From Microbacterium sp. ET2 (GTDB taxonomy: Bacteria; Actinomycetota; Actinomycetes; Actinomycetales; Microbacteriaceae): 64,000 nt of DNA. This document shows positions 23,954-33,290 of this stretch, in pieces (the stretch's first letter is position 1; the number at the start of each line of letters is the position of its first letter). The stretch covers positions 2,666,001 to 2,730,000 of the forward strand of contig NZ_CP128170.1 in the NCBI RefSeq assembly GCF_030347395.1. The letters are read 5' to 3'. The position numbers were made by a program, and so were the translations under genes. A model generated the notes under the pieces. It worked only from the letters and a program-made list of their open reading frames with translations. It had not been told where the DNA came from and made no database searches.

Positions 23954-24478
23954 TCAGCGAGTGTGCGGCTCGGCTGATTCCAAGCGATGAAGAACGAGTG
24001 CCGCGACCGCAGCGACCGACTCTGACGCATCGATCCGCACATGCGGCCCCCGCCATGGCTCGAATGCCTCGGCTCGAGAGCGGATGTCGCGCCACGACGG
24101 CTCGCCGACGTGTGCGAGTCCGCGCTCGCGGCCTTCGAGTCGGCGCTGGTGCTCGGCGGTATCGGCGAGGTTGAGCACGAAGAAGTGCAGCGGCGTGCCG
24201 GTCGCCGCGCTCGCCCGTCGCCAGGTGTCGCGGGCCGCTTCGCTGTCGTTGACGGCGTCGACGACGACGGCGCGGCCGAGCCTGAGGTTCTGTTCCGCGG
24301 CGGCGCGAACCGCTTCGTAGGCGGCGACTCCGGTGGTCCATCCCTTTTCGAGCCCCGATGCGAGGAGGGCGTCTTCGACGCTGTCGATCGAGAGGTGGAC
24401 GGCACCGAGTGTGAGGGCGACCTTTTCGGCGACGGCAGACTTGCCGGTGCCGGGGAGTCCGGAGATGACGACGAGCAC
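23954..24478 (-). CDS. AAA-type ATPase / small-molecule kinase
   Basis: A 174-residue P-loop kinase: MLVVISGLPGTGKSAVAEKVA (Walker A), LSIDSVEDAL, VVVDAVNDSEAARDTWRRAS, then an HFFVLNLADTAEHQRRLEGRERG LID-like region with several arginines. Zeta-toxin/chloramphenicol-phosphotransferase-like kinases share this order. No antitoxin-like partner is adjacent. Divergent from the VOC gene with 38 bp between starts. Confidence 0.85.
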   Translation of the reverse strand: MLVVISGLPGTGKSAVAEKVALTLGAVHLSIDSVEDALLASGLEKGWTTGVAAYEAVRAAAEQNLRLGRAVVVDAVNDSEAARDTWRRASAATGTPLHFFVLNLADTAEHQRRLEGRERGLAHVGEPSWRDIRSRAEAFEPWRGPHVRIDASESVAAVAALVLHRLESAEPHTR

Positions 24479-24516
24479 CCTTCATTCTCGTCATGGGGCG
24501 GACTACGGTCGGTCGC

Positions 24517-24915
24517 ATGATCACCGGCATCCACACCATCGTCTACAGCGATGACCCGCCTGCGACGCGTGCGTTCTTTCGCGATGCGATCGGGTGGGAC
24601 TTCATCGAGACCTCGCCCGGCTGGCTCATCTTCGCCTCGGGTCCCAGCGAGGGGGGTGTTCATCCGCTCACCTGGCCGGGGCAGGAGAAGCCCTACGGCC
24701 AGCGTCATGAGATCTCGCTCATCTGCGATGACCTCGACGCCACACTCACGGAACTGCAGGCGCGGGGAGTCTCGTTCGATGCTTCGACGGTCTGGGAGCG
24801 CGAGTACGGTCGCGGCCTCGACATCCCGGTGCCCGGCATCGGGGCGCTGATGCTCTATCAGCCGAGCTACGCGCCGGCGTGGGAGGGCGGTCGCCGCTCA
24901 GACGGCTCGGACTGA
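24517..24915 (+). CDS. VOC-family (glyoxalase-fold) protein
   Basis: About 132 residues from ATG 24517 (an upstream in-frame ATG at 24493 is less likely). GIHTIVYSDDPPATRAFFRDAIGW is the classical first beta-alpha-beta unit, HEISLICDDLDATLTELQARGV the second. One VOC module, so probably a homodimer binding a metal or a hydrophobic ligand. Overlaps the convergent serine hydrolase gene by 18 bp. Confidence 0.87.
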   Translation: MITGIHTIVYSDDPPATRAFFRDAIGWDFIETSPGWLIFASGPSEGGVHPLTWPGQEKPYGQRHEISLICDDLDATLTELQARGVSFDASTVWEREYGRGLDIPVPGIGALMLYQPSYAPAWEGGRRSDGSD

Positions 24916-26016
24916 AGCGATCGCGCGAACCCGCCTGGCCAGCGCCAGAGCCCGGTCGTCGACGCGAGATGGGGTCGGCACCTGATCGGTGACGAAGCCG
25001 AACGCGACCCCGGTTCGGGGATCGGCGAAGCCAAGACATCCCCCCGCGCCATCGTGTCCGAACGCGTCTGCGGTTCCGAAGTCGAGGTCAGGGTCGGGCT
25101 TCTGGAAGAGAACCCCGTACCGGGTGTGCTTTCCGAGCACGAGGTCATCGCCGGCCACGTGAATACGGGCAACGTCGTCCAGTGCCCGTGTCGAGAGGAG
25201 CGGCTCGCCACCGTCGGCGCCGATGGCGGCGGCGTACGCGGCGGCGATGCCGCGCGCGTTGCCGACGCCTGACACCGACGGAACCCCCGCCCGCACGAGC
25301 GTCGGCGAGTTCAGCCAGTAGGGCGCATCGTCGAAGGGCCGGAAGGGCGAAAACGCATCGTCGGCGAGCGTGTCCGATGACTCGACCGGCTCGACGAACT
25401 CGTCGGGTGGTCGCACGGTGCGGACCCGCTCCCGCAGCCCTTCCGGCGCCAGGAGCCAGAACTCGATCGAGCGACCCTCTGCGTAAACCGTCGCGAGGTA
25501 TTCCGCGGCCGTCATGCCGACGACGCGGCGCACGAGCTCGTCCGTGAGTGTCCCGATCGTGAAGGCATGGTAGCCGTGCGCGGCACCAGGTTCCCAGGAC
25601 GGCCTCGCCGCCGCCAGCGCCGCGGCGCCCGCCTCACCCGCCATCTGGTCAAGGCTCAGACCGGCCGGGAATCGCAGCAGCCCAGCCTGATGCGACAGCG
25701 CTTGCGCCACCGTGACGCGTTCCTTGCCGCGCGCAGCGAACTCCGGCCAGTACCGCCCGACGGGCTCGCGAACGTCGACGAGTCCGCGCTCGGCGAGGTG
25801 GCCGATGACGAGACCTGAGATTCCCTTCGACACCGACGCCACCGGCTGGATTCCGGAGGCGACATGCTCCGTGCTGGCCACATCGACGACCTTGGTACCG
25901 CCCGCGAAGACGACGAGGTGGAAGCCCCATCCAGGTGTTTCATCCGCGAACCGCGCCCCCAACGCGCCCACCTCGGCGAAGGCGCCGTCGAGCTCTGCGA
26001 CGAGAAGGTCGGCCAT
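24898..26016 (-). CDS. Beta-lactamase-fold serine hydrolase (class C/EstB type)
   Basis: A 372-residue hydrolase with the S-x-x-K catalytic motif S61-V-S-K64, a YHAFT segment in the place of the tyrosine motif, and LGKHTRYG / FGHDGAGG near the C-terminus where the HTG-like motif falls. No signal peptide is seen, so it is probably a cytoplasmic esterase rather than an antibiotic-degrading enzyme. It begins 7 nt after the AraC gene on the same strand, so it is probably cotranscribed and may act on the same carbohydrate-linked compound (for example deacylation; inference). Confidence 0.9.
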   Translation of the reverse strand: MADLLVAELDGAFAEVGALGARFADETPGWGFHLVVFAGGTKVVDVASTEHVASGIQPVASVSKGISGLVIGHLAERGLVDVREPVGRYWPEFAARGKERVTVAQALSHQAGLLRFPAGLSLDQMAGEAGAAALAAARPSWEPGAAHGYHAFTIGTLTDELVRRVVGMTAAEYLATVYAEGRSIEFWLLAPEGLRERVRTVRPPDEFVEPVESSDTLADDAFSPFRPFDDAPYWLNSPTLVRAGVPSVSGVGNARGIAAAYAAAIGADGGEPLLSTRALDDVARIHVAGDDLVLGKHTRYGVLFQKPDPDLDFGTADAFGHDGAGGCLGFADPRTGVAFGFVTDQVPTPSRVDDRALALARRVRAIASVRAV

Positions 26017-26023
26017 GGGTCGG

Positions 26024-27070
26024 TCAGACTCCGACGTGCTGTTTGCGCAGTTGTGCTGGCTGGGTCCCGGTTGCGCGGCGGAAGCTCGTGCTGAAGTACT
26101 GGCTCGACTGGAAGCCACAGAGTTGCGCGATATCGGAGATCAGCAGGTCTGTCGTCGTGAGCAGGTGCTTCGCCTGCTCGACCCGGAGCAGGTTCAGATA
26201 CTCGAGAGGTGTGAGATTCACCATCTGCTTGCAGTAGTGGACAAAGCGCGTCCGTCCGAGGCCGCACTCCTCTGCCATCCGGTCGACCGACCAGGGCTCC
26301 TGTGTACGCTCCTGGAGACGCTCGAGGAAGAGGCGCACCGTGCGTTCCGTGGAGGAGAGGTACGGGTCGAGCACCGGCTCGTGCTGCTCCAGCAGGTCGC
26401 TCAGCTCGATGAAGATCTCCGCCACGCTCGTCGCGAGGCGCGCCATCGGCTGGCTGCGCTCGCCGTGGAGCGTCCGCTCGAGGTTGTCGACCGCGGCGAG
26501 GAGGTTTTTACTCGCCCGCCACACCGGGCGTTCGTTGAGGCTCAACAGCTCGGTCAGTCGCGCGAGATCGGGCGCGGGGATGGGAAGCCACGAGGGCCAC
26601 GTCCACTCCTGGTTCGGTCGGCGGACGTCCACGTCGAGGATGAACCAGGTCAGCCGCGACGATGACACGTTCGGCCGCCCGACACGGTGCAGCTGCCACG
26701 GCCGGGTGATGGTGATGTACCCGGCCTTGAGGTCGAAGTCCTCCCGCTCGCACGAGAACGGCACCGACCCGGCCGAGACGCAGGTGAACTCGATGCCCTC
26801 GTTGCGATGCCAATCGAGACCCCACGGCTGGTCGCTCGTGACCTCCCACGTGCCGACGTTCTTCAGCTGGGGAAGGATGTCCGCAGGCATGGGCTCGCCA
26901 GGGTAGGTGCCGCGGCCGTATGCCCACAGGCCCACCTCGCCGCTGGCGCCGGCATCGCGCAGCGGCGCGCAGGTGTCGGCGACGAAGGTGCCATAGGGAG
27001 AGACGAACTCCGCCGGACCGGAGGCGCGGACGCCCTCAAGGGTGAGCGTCGCGGGCTTCGCTGCCGACAT
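26024..27070 (-). CDS. AraC-family regulator, likely controller of the divergent sugar operon
   Basis: A 348-residue regulator from ATG 27070, chosen because GGAGG lies 4 nt upstream; an in-frame ATG at 27091 exists. The N-terminal cupin-like ligand domain includes WHRNEGIEFTCVSAGSVPF and ITRPWQLHRVG. The C-terminal double HTH spans about residues 245-340 (WSVDRMAEECGLGRTRFVHYCKQ; ISDIAQLCGFQSSQYFSTSFRRATGTQPAQLR). Transcribed away from the isomerase/Gfo-Idh/ABC operon across a gap with no clear symmetric site. It probably activates that operon when the sugar is present. Confidence 0.93.
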   Translation of the reverse strand: MSAAKPATLTLEGVRASGPAEFVSPYGTFVADTCAPLRDAGASGEVGLWAYGRGTYPGEPMPADILPQLKNVGTWEVTSDQPWGLDWHRNEGIEFTCVSAGSVPFSCEREDFDLKAGYITITRPWQLHRVGRPNVSSSRLTWFILDVDVRRPNQEWTWPSWLPIPAPDLARLTELLSLNERPVWRASKNLLAAVDNLERTLHGERSQPMARLATSVAEIFIELSDLLEQHEPVLDPYLSSTERTVRLFLERLQERTQEPWSVDRMAEECGLGRTRFVHYCKQMVNLTPLEYLNLLRVEQAKHLLTTTDLLISDIAQLCGFQSSQYFSTSFRRATGTQPAQLRKQHVGV

Positions 27071-27256
27071 CCGTCCTCCATCGTTGTTCACTGACCGACT
27101 TCGAAACTATGCGGGCGGTCGCTGCGGCCGCAACGAAACCGAGGTTCAAGATTCGTCACTGGCGAAATGGGAACGACAGAGGCCTCCTCCGTCCCATAGC
27201 GTCGAGCCCATGCCCGCGGCCACGACGGCCGAACTCAACGAAGAGGAGACTCCCGC

Positions 27257-28108
27257 GTGTCTATCAAAATCGGTTGCTTCGCACTGGTTGACCCGTTCTC
27301 AACCCTGGATCACCAGCTCGACCGCATCCGCGACTGGGGGTTCACATACGCCGACGTGACCGATACCGGTGACGGCGCCGTCCTCGGGAACCACTTCGGT
27401 TTCACCGCCGTGGCGAGCCTCGATGCCAACCCGTTCGAAATGAAGCGGCTGTTCGAATCGCGCGGCCTGCAGATCACCTCGTACTGCGCGCACGCCGACC
27501 TGCTCGACGCTTCCGCCCCCTGGCGCTACGGGACGGCAGAGATCATCAAGGCGGTCCGCGCGGCCGGTGCGATCGGCGTGCCGCACGTCATCACCACCGA
27601 GGGGGAGCCCGTCACACGCTTCGGCCAGGGACTCAGCCAGGAGGAGGCGATCTTCACGATCGCCGAAAAGCTCTACGAGCCGCTCCAGGTGGCCGCGGAT
27701 TACGGCGTGACGATCCTCCTCGAGCCCCATGGCCCTATTACCGGCACGATCGACGGCACCTCGGCGCTCCTCGAGCGCATCGACTCGCCCGCGCTCGGTC
27801 TCAACTTCGACACCGGCAATAGCTGGCTCGCCGGTACCGACCCGGTGGAGTACGTGCGCACCTTCGGCGAGAAGATCCAGCACGTGCACTGGAAGGACCT
27901 CGGCGCAGAGTGGGAGGCCCGCCGAGGCGAGATCTACGGATGTGGCATGTCGACCATCGCCCTCGGCGCCGGCGTCATCGACATCGAGGGTTCCTTCCGC
28001 GCGCTCGAGCAGGCCGGCTACGACGGCCATTCGACGCTCGAAGTCGGCGGCGACGATGCCGTCCTGGGCTCGGCCGACTACCTCGTCGGGCTCGGTGCAA
28101 CGAGATGA
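27257..28108 (+). CDS. Sugar phosphate isomerase/epimerase-family TIM barrel
   Basis: A 283-residue xylose-isomerase-like (AP endonuclease 2) protein: GVTILLEPHG, LGLNFDTGNSWLAG, IQHVHWKDLG and STLEVGG give the glutamate, aspartate and histidine metal ligands on successive strands. Start GTG 27257 behind AAGAGGAGA. First gene of a six-gene operon; its stop overlaps the next start by 4 bp. Probably interconverts an uptake sugar or its keto derivative. Confidence 0.9.
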   Translation: MSIKIGCFALVDPFSTLDHQLDRIRDWGFTYADVTDTGDGAVLGNHFGFTAVASLDANPFEMKRLFESRGLQITSYCAHADLLDASAPWRYGTAEIIKAVRAAGAIGVPHVITTEGEPVTRFGQGLSQEEAIFTIAEKLYEPLQVAADYGVTILLEPHGPITGTIDGTSALLERIDSPALGLNFDTGNSWLAGTDPVEYVRTFGEKIQHVHWKDLGAEWEARRGEIYGCGMSTIALGAGVIDIEGSFRALEQAGYDGHSTLEVGGDDAVLGSADYLVGLGATR

Positions 28109-29232
28109 CCCCCGACAACGAGTTCGGCATCGGCCAGGTCGGCCTCGGCTCGATCACCGGCGCACACCGCGAGGGCTACCGGATCTACGATCAGCCGGTC
28201 GTCGCCGGGTTCGACCCGAACCCCGAGGCACGTGCGCGGTTCGCCGCAGAGGAGCCCGGGGCCGCGGTCTACGACACCCTCGAGGCGCTCCTCGCCGACC
28301 CACGGGTCGGAGTGGTGGATGTCGCGACCCCGCATCACCGCGACACCCGCCTTCCCGTCGTCGAGCAGATCGCCGCGGCCGGCACGCCGATGCTCATCCA
28401 GAAGCCCCTCGCGTACAGCTACGCCGACGCGGTCGAGATGGCGAACGCGGTCGACCGTGCCGGCGTCACGGCGATGGTGAATCAGAACATGTGCTTCGTC
28501 CCCGGATCGCTCCGGCTCATCGACGCGCTCATGAAGGACCGCGTCGTCGGCGTCCCCTCGTTCGCCGAGGTGACTGTCCGCTACGTCTTCGACCTTCCCA
28601 ACCACCCGTGGTTCGGCAAAGACGACAGGTGGTGGACCGGCGCGCTCACCGTTCACCACTTCGGGTTGCTGCAGCTCCTCTTCGGACCCCCCGAGACGGT
28701 GTACGCCGTCACCGGTCGTGACGTCTCGCAGCCCGGCGTCACGGTCGACGGCTACGGCCACCTGCTGCTTCGCTACCCGAACGGCATGAACATCGCGATC
28801 GTCTCAACCGGGACGTACTACGGAACCGACCCGATGCCGCACGGCAACGAGAAGATCTGGGTGCAGGGTCCGGAGGGGCTCGTCGACTGGCGACCCGAGG
28901 AGGGCTTGGCGATCTCACGTCGCACGGATGCCGGCATCGACGTGTCCCGCATCGAGTGGGATCGCGAGCGCAGATGGTTCCCCGACGCGTTCGGGCTTAC
29001 GATGGCGCACTTCCGGCAGGCGCTCGCCGCCGGCGAGACGCCGCTGTGCTCGATCGACGACAACCTCCACGTGTCGGCGCTCATCGAAGCCGCCTACCGC
29101 TCGAGCGCCGAGAATCGGGTGGTCCCCCTTGCCGAGATCATGGGCGACCGCTGGAACCCCGACTACGGGACCGGGTGGTCGCACGGCTTCGGCCGGTGGG
29201 CCCCGCCCGTGGTCGCCGGAGTGCCGGCGTGA
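28105..29232 (+). CDS. Gfo/Idh/MocA-family oxidoreductase
   Basis: A 375-residue NAD(P)-dependent dehydrogenase. N-terminal Rossmann start GQVGLGSITGAHREGY, then VDVATPHHRD, and MLIQKPLAYSYADAVEM in the EKP-type catalytic-lysine position. The C-terminal half contains WWTGALTVHHFGLLQLLFG, with the usual histidine of the family. Coupled at both ends by 4-bp overlaps. Likely oxidises a sugar or inositol-like compound made available by the isomerase. Confidence 0.92.
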   Translation: MTPDNEFGIGQVGLGSITGAHREGYRIYDQPVVAGFDPNPEARARFAAEEPGAAVYDTLEALLADPRVGVVDVATPHHRDTRLPVVEQIAAAGTPMLIQKPLAYSYADAVEMANAVDRAGVTAMVNQNMCFVPGSLRLIDALMKDRVVGVPSFAEVTVRYVFDLPNHPWFGKDDRWWTGALTVHHFGLLQLLFGPPETVYAVTGRDVSQPGVTVDGYGHLLLRYPNGMNIAIVSTGTYYGTDPMPHGNEKIWVQGPEGLVDWRPEEGLAISRRTDAGIDVSRIEWDRERRWFPDAFGLTMAHFRQALAAGETPLCSIDDNLHVSALIEAAYRSSAENRVVPLAEIMGDRWNPDYGTGWSHGFGRWAPPVVAGVPA

Positions 29233-30152
29233 CCGCGCTCGTCTGGAGGGAACGGGATGACGCCACCGCCGTCCTCACGACCGCAGACGGCAGACTCCTC
29301 GCCGACTACTCGTGGTCGTCGGAGAAGAACCACCCGTTCTTCTCGCACGTTCGGCCGCTGCAGCACGACGGCGTCCTCACGAACACCGCGCCATGGGATC
29401 ACCGCTGGCATCACGGCCTGTGGTGGTCGTGGAAGTTCTTGAACGGGATCCTCTTCTGGGAGGACCACCCCGACTACGGCAATGGCAACGGCGCCCTCGG
29501 GCGCTCGTGGGTCACCGGTCACGACGTGACCGTCGACGACAGCGGTGTCCGGATCGACGAGACGCTCGACTGGCGCCCCGACCGCTCCGACGAGGCCCTC
29601 CTCACCGAGGTGCGGAGCATCAGGATCCACACTGCGCTCGACGGCATCGACGCGTGGGCGCTCGACTGGGACTCGACATGGACCGCGCAGGCGCCCGTCG
29701 AACTGACGGTCACCCCCTACCCCGAGCACTGGTGGGGCGGGTATGCGGGTCTCAATTACCGTGCGGCGCGGTCTATGAGTGAGGAGGAGCAGATCCTCGC
29801 GTCCGGCGGCCGGTCCGGCCGGTCGGCCGTTCACGCGGAAACGGGCGTCTGGGCGGCTCTCCTCGGCAATATCGACGGTGCGGGGACGGATGAGCCGAAG
29901 CTGCCGGCGTACGGCGGCGCCGCCCTCCTCGTTCATCCCGACAATGGACCCACGCCGCTCTACGTCTTCTCCGCCGCCGACGAATTCGGCTTCCTCGCCA
30001 CCGCCCCGCTGATGCACGAGGGTCGTCAGCTTGCCGAAGGGGAGACCCTTCGCCTTCGGCACCGCGTGGTCGTGCTCGGACACGATGCCGACCACGACAT
30101 CCTCGACAGACTTTCCCGCGCCTATGTCGGGGAAGAACCCGAAAACACCTGA
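29229..30152 (+). CDS. DUF6807 (PmoA-family-named) protein
   Basis: A 307-residue protein. SEKNHPFFSHVRPL followed by WDHRWHHGLWWSWKFLNG and the WEDHP motif are the hallmark of DUF6807, misleadingly named PmoA; several conserved histidines suggest metal or carbohydrate binding. It has nothing to do with methane oxidation. Members sit in carbohydrate-utilisation loci with Gfo/Idh oxidoreductases, as here. GTG 29229 overlaps the previous stop. Enzyme activity not established. Confidence 0.85.
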   Translation: MTALVWRERDDATAVLTTADGRLLADYSWSSEKNHPFFSHVRPLQHDGVLTNTAPWDHRWHHGLWWSWKFLNGILFWEDHPDYGNGNGALGRSWVTGHDVTVDDSGVRIDETLDWRPDRSDEALLTEVRSIRIHTALDGIDAWALDWDSTWTAQAPVELTVTPYPEHWWGGYAGLNYRAARSMSEEEQILASGGRSGRSAVHAETGVWAALLGNIDGAGTDEPKLPAYGGAALLVHPDNGPTPLYVFSAADEFGFLATAPLMHEGRQLAEGETLRLRHRVVVLGHDADHDILDRLSRAYVGEEPENT

Positions 30153-30185
30153 ACGACCCGACCCGAGAATCAGAAAGGTACGTCA

Positions 30186-31427
30186 ATGTCGACACAGCCG
30201 AGAAGGGCCGCGGCACTCGCCCTGGCCGCCGTCCCCCTGCTCGTCCTCACCGCCTGCGCAGGCGGCGGAGCCGGCTCCGGCGCGACCGCCGGTGAGGACG
30301 AGGAACTCACGCTCACCGCACTCGACTACTACACCGACGAGCCGAGCCACTCGAACATGGAGAACCGGCTCCAGGCTTGCGCCGCCGAGGTCAACGCGAC
30401 GGTCGAGCACCAGAGCGTGCCGTCGAACCAGTACAACGCGAAGGTGCTGCAACAGATCTCCAGCCGCAGCCTGCCCGACATCCTCATGGTCAACAACCCC
30501 GACCTGCCGCAGTTCGCCGAGACGGGCGCGCTGCGTCCGCTCACCGAGCTCGACATCGACACCAGCGCTTACTACGAGTCGGTGCTGAATGTCGGAAAGT
30601 TCGACGACGAGCTTTACGGTCTCGCGCCGAACGTCAACAGCCTCGTGTTGTTCTACAACACGGCGATCCTCGAAGAGGCGGGAATCGAGCCGCCGACGAC
30701 GTGGGACGAGCTCCGTGCCGCGGCCGAGGCGCTCACCACCCCCGATCGATACGGTTTCGTGTACTCCGGTCAGGCCGGCACCGAGGGGACATGGACTTTC
30801 ATCCCGTTCCTGTGGTCGAACGGCGGTTCGCAGCTCGAGCTCGACGCCCCCGAGGCAGTCGAGGCGCTCGACTTCTATACCAAGCTCGCACTCGACGGTT
30901 TCGTGTCGACTTCGGTCGTCAACTGGACGCAGGCTGACGCGAAGGACCAGTTCGCCGCGGGTAACGCCGCCATGATGATCAACGGCCCGTGGCAGATCCC
31001 GAGCCTGAATGACACCGAGGGGCTGGAATGGTCGAGCGTGCCTATTCCGGTTCCCGAAGCGGGGATGGACGTTGTCGCCCCACTCGGCGGCGAGCTGTGG
31101 ACCGTGCCCGTCACCGACCCCGAGCGCGAGCGCCGCGCGGCGCATGTCGTCGAGTGCCTCAACAGCCCCGCGACCCAGCTCGAGACGGCGCTGACGAATA
31201 ACACCGTGCCCAGCAACAAGGAGGTCGCGCAGGAGCTGATCGCCGAGATGCCCGACATGGAGTCCATTGTCGAGACCGTCTCGACCGCGTACCCGCTCAC
31301 CGGCGACTCGGGGACCAAATGGCCGATCGTGAATGAGGCGATCTCCGTCGCCATTCAGTCCGTCATCACCGGACAAGCCGACCCCCAGACGGCCATGGAG
31401 ACCGCTCAGACGGCGGTCAGCGAGTGA
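30186..31427 (+). CDS. ABC sugar transporter, extracellular solute-binding lipoprotein
   Basis: A 413-residue family 1 solute-binding protein with a lipoprotein signal (basic MSTQPRR, hydrophobic core, lipobox LTAC at about residue 22). SLPDILMVNNPDLPQFAETGALRPLTELD and LYGLAPNVNSLVLFYNTAILEEAGIEPP are typical of CUT1 sugar-binding proteins. It sits 33 nt after DUF6807, before two permease genes. It delivers a mono- or oligosaccharide to the permeases. Confidence 0.94.
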   Translation: MSTQPRRAAALALAAVPLLVLTACAGGGAGSGATAGEDEELTLTALDYYTDEPSHSNMENRLQACAAEVNATVEHQSVPSNQYNAKVLQQISSRSLPDILMVNNPDLPQFAETGALRPLTELDIDTSAYYESVLNVGKFDDELYGLAPNVNSLVLFYNTAILEEAGIEPPTTWDELRAAAEALTTPDRYGFVYSGQAGTEGTWTFIPFLWSNGGSQLELDAPEAVEALDFYTKLALDGFVSTSVVNWTQADAKDQFAAGNAAMMINGPWQIPSLNDTEGLEWSSVPIPVPEAGMDVVAPLGGELWTVPVTDPERERRAAHVVECLNSPATQLETALTNNTVPSNKEVAQELIAEMPDMESIVETVSTAYPLTGDSGTKWPIVNEAISVAIQSVITGQADPQTAMETAQTAVSE

Positions 31428-31437
31428 CGCATCCGCT

Positions 31438-32436
31438 ATGAGTCACGACATGCTGACGACTGACAGCACGAGCGCTCCCCGTCGCGTCACTGACGGGGCG
31501 GGGGGCGCTCGCCCGCCCGGTGGAGGCGCAGCCTCCCGCCGCACCCTCTCTCACCGCTCGCGCATGCGCCTGGTCACGTGGGCGTTCGTGCTCCCCGCCG
31601 CCATATACGTTCTGGTGTTCTTCGGGTATCCCATCGTGAGCAACATCACGATGAGCTTCCAGGACTTCACCACCGCGACCTTCTACACCGGCGAGGCGCC
31701 GTGGGTCGGATTCGCGAACTACGTGGATGTCACGACGTCAGGGCTGTTCGGCCGACTGACGTGGAACACCGCCGTCTTCACCATCACATCGCTGACCGCG
31801 ACCTTCCTCATCGGTCTCGGGCTCGCCCTGTTCTTCAACCGCTATTTTCCTCTGAGCGGTGTGCTTCGCGCACTCATCCTCCTTCCGTGGCTTCTGCCGC
31901 TCATCATCTCGTCGGCGATCTGGCGGCGGATGATGGATGAGGAAAGCGGGATCCTCAACCAGGTACTCCGAGGACTCGGGCTGGACGGTGTTCCCTGGCT
32001 CACGAGCCCTGACATCGCTCTCTTCTCGATCATCATCGTGAACATCTGGGTTGGCATCCCGTTCGTGATGGTGATCCTGTACGGCGGTCTGCAGGAGATT
32101 CCGAAGGACTTTTACGAAGCCGCGTCGCTCGACGGCGCAACGGGATGGCGTTCGTTCCGGTACATCACCTGGCCGCTTCTTCGCCCCGTGGTCGTTGTCG
32201 TGCTGATGCTCGGCTTCATCTACACGATCCGGGTACTCGACATCATCCTGGCCCTCACCGGCGGAGGTCCCGCGAACGCCACCGAGACGTACGCCTCCGA
32301 GGCGTATCAGCTCTCGTTCGTGAACTTCCAGTTCGGCCAGGGCGCCGCGCTCTCGAACATCCTCATCGTCGTCTCGCTCATCGTTGCGGTGCTTCAGCTC
32401 CGCGCGAACAAGCGGGCGAGCGACCTGGCGGGATAG
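31438..32436 (+). CDS. ABC sugar transporter permease (MalF-like)
   Basis: A 332-residue permease with a 45-residue polar N-terminus then six helices. The EAA loop is EIPKDFYEAASLDGATGWRSFRYITWPLLRP, the contact site for the ATPase. CUT1 family, MalF/LacF branch. It starts 10 nt after the binding protein gene. An alternative ATG at 31450 would shorten only the polar tail. Confidence 0.94.
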   Translation: MSHDMLTTDSTSAPRRVTDGAGGARPPGGGAASRRTLSHRSRMRLVTWAFVLPAAIYVLVFFGYPIVSNITMSFQDFTTATFYTGEAPWVGFANYVDVTTSGLFGRLTWNTAVFTITSLTATFLIGLGLALFFNRYFPLSGVLRALILLPWLLPLIISSAIWRRMMDEESGILNQVLRGLGLDGVPWLTSPDIALFSIIIVNIWVGIPFVMVILYGGLQEIPKDFYEAASLDGATGWRSFRYITWPLLRPVVVVVLMLGFIYTIRVLDIILALTGGGPANATETYASEAYQLSFVNFQFGQGAALSNILIVVSLIVAVLQLRANKRASDLAG

Positions 32437-32441
32437 GACTC

Positions 32442-33260
32442 ATGCCACGCACACTCACGTCGTACTCCCGCACCGTTTTCGGGGTCTTCATCGTCGGCCT
32501 GCTGCTGTTCCCCGTCTATTGGATGATCAACACGTCTCTCCAGGGCAACGAGAATCTGTTGCAGACCGAGTGGTTCCCGTTCCACCTCAGCCTCGAGGGC
32601 TACCAACGTGCGATCGACTCGCAACTCGGAAACCTCGGCACGAGCCTGATCGTCTCGATCGGAGCCGTCATCGTCTGCCTCGCAGTGTCGGCGCCGGCGG
32701 CGTACGGCCTCTCGCGGAACAACGTCACCACGAAGGTCGTCGCGATCGGTGTCGTGATCCTGCTCATCACGCAGATGATCCCGGGGATCGTTATCGCGAA
32801 CGGACTGTTCCCGCTCTACAACAACCTCGGTCTGGTCAATACGATCCCGGGCTTGATTCTCGCTGACGCGTCGCACGGTATCCCGTTCTGCATTCTGCTC
32901 ATCCGTGCGTTCATGCAGAACATCCCGCAGTCGCTCCTGGAGGCGGCCCGGATCGATGGTGCAAACGAATTTCGGTTGTTCGCGTCGATCGTGTTGCCGC
33001 TCAGCCGGAACGCTCTCGTAACGGCCGCCGTGTTTGCCTTCTTGTTCGCGTGGAGCGACTTCCTGTTCGCGCTCACCTTGACCAACGGCACGAACGTCAC
33101 GCCGATCACCCTGAGTATGTACATCTTCGTCGGTGCGCACACGCAGAGCTGGGCCGCACTGATGGCAACGGCGGTCTTGGCCAGTATCCCGGCTGCTGCT
33201 CTCCTGGTTGTGGCGCAGAAGTACATTGCTGCGGGCGTCACTGGAGGGGCCGTGAAGTGA
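32442..33260 (+). CDS. ABC sugar transporter permease (MalG-like)
   Basis: A 272-residue six-helix permease with VYWMINTSLQ at the first helix and the EAA loop NIPQSLLEAARIDGANEFRLFASIVLPLSR. CUT1 family, MalG/LacG branch. Starts 5 nt after the MalF-like gene. No ATPase gene follows: the next gene is on the other strand. The importer therefore needs a shared MsmK/UgpC-type ATPase encoded elsewhere, a normal arrangement for actinobacterial CUT1 systems. Confidence 0.94.
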   Translation: MPRTLTSYSRTVFGVFIVGLLLFPVYWMINTSLQGNENLLQTEWFPFHLSLEGYQRAIDSQLGNLGTSLIVSIGAVIVCLAVSAPAAYGLSRNNVTTKVVAIGVVILLITQMIPGIVIANGLFPLYNNLGLVNTIPGLILADASHGIPFCILLIRAFMQNIPQSLLEAARIDGANEFRLFASIVLPLSRNALVTAAVFAFLFAWSDFLFALTLTNGTNVTPITLSMYIFVGAHTQSWAALMATAVLASIPAAALLVVAQKYIAAGVTGGAVK

Positions 33261-33290
33261 TACGCGATCGGGGCGCTACACGTTTTCGGC

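Noticed and set aside
29229..30152. Reading the PmoA-type name as methane monooxygenase
   Set aside because: DUF6807 is a soluble, carbohydrate-locus protein; no helices or pmoBC partners are present.
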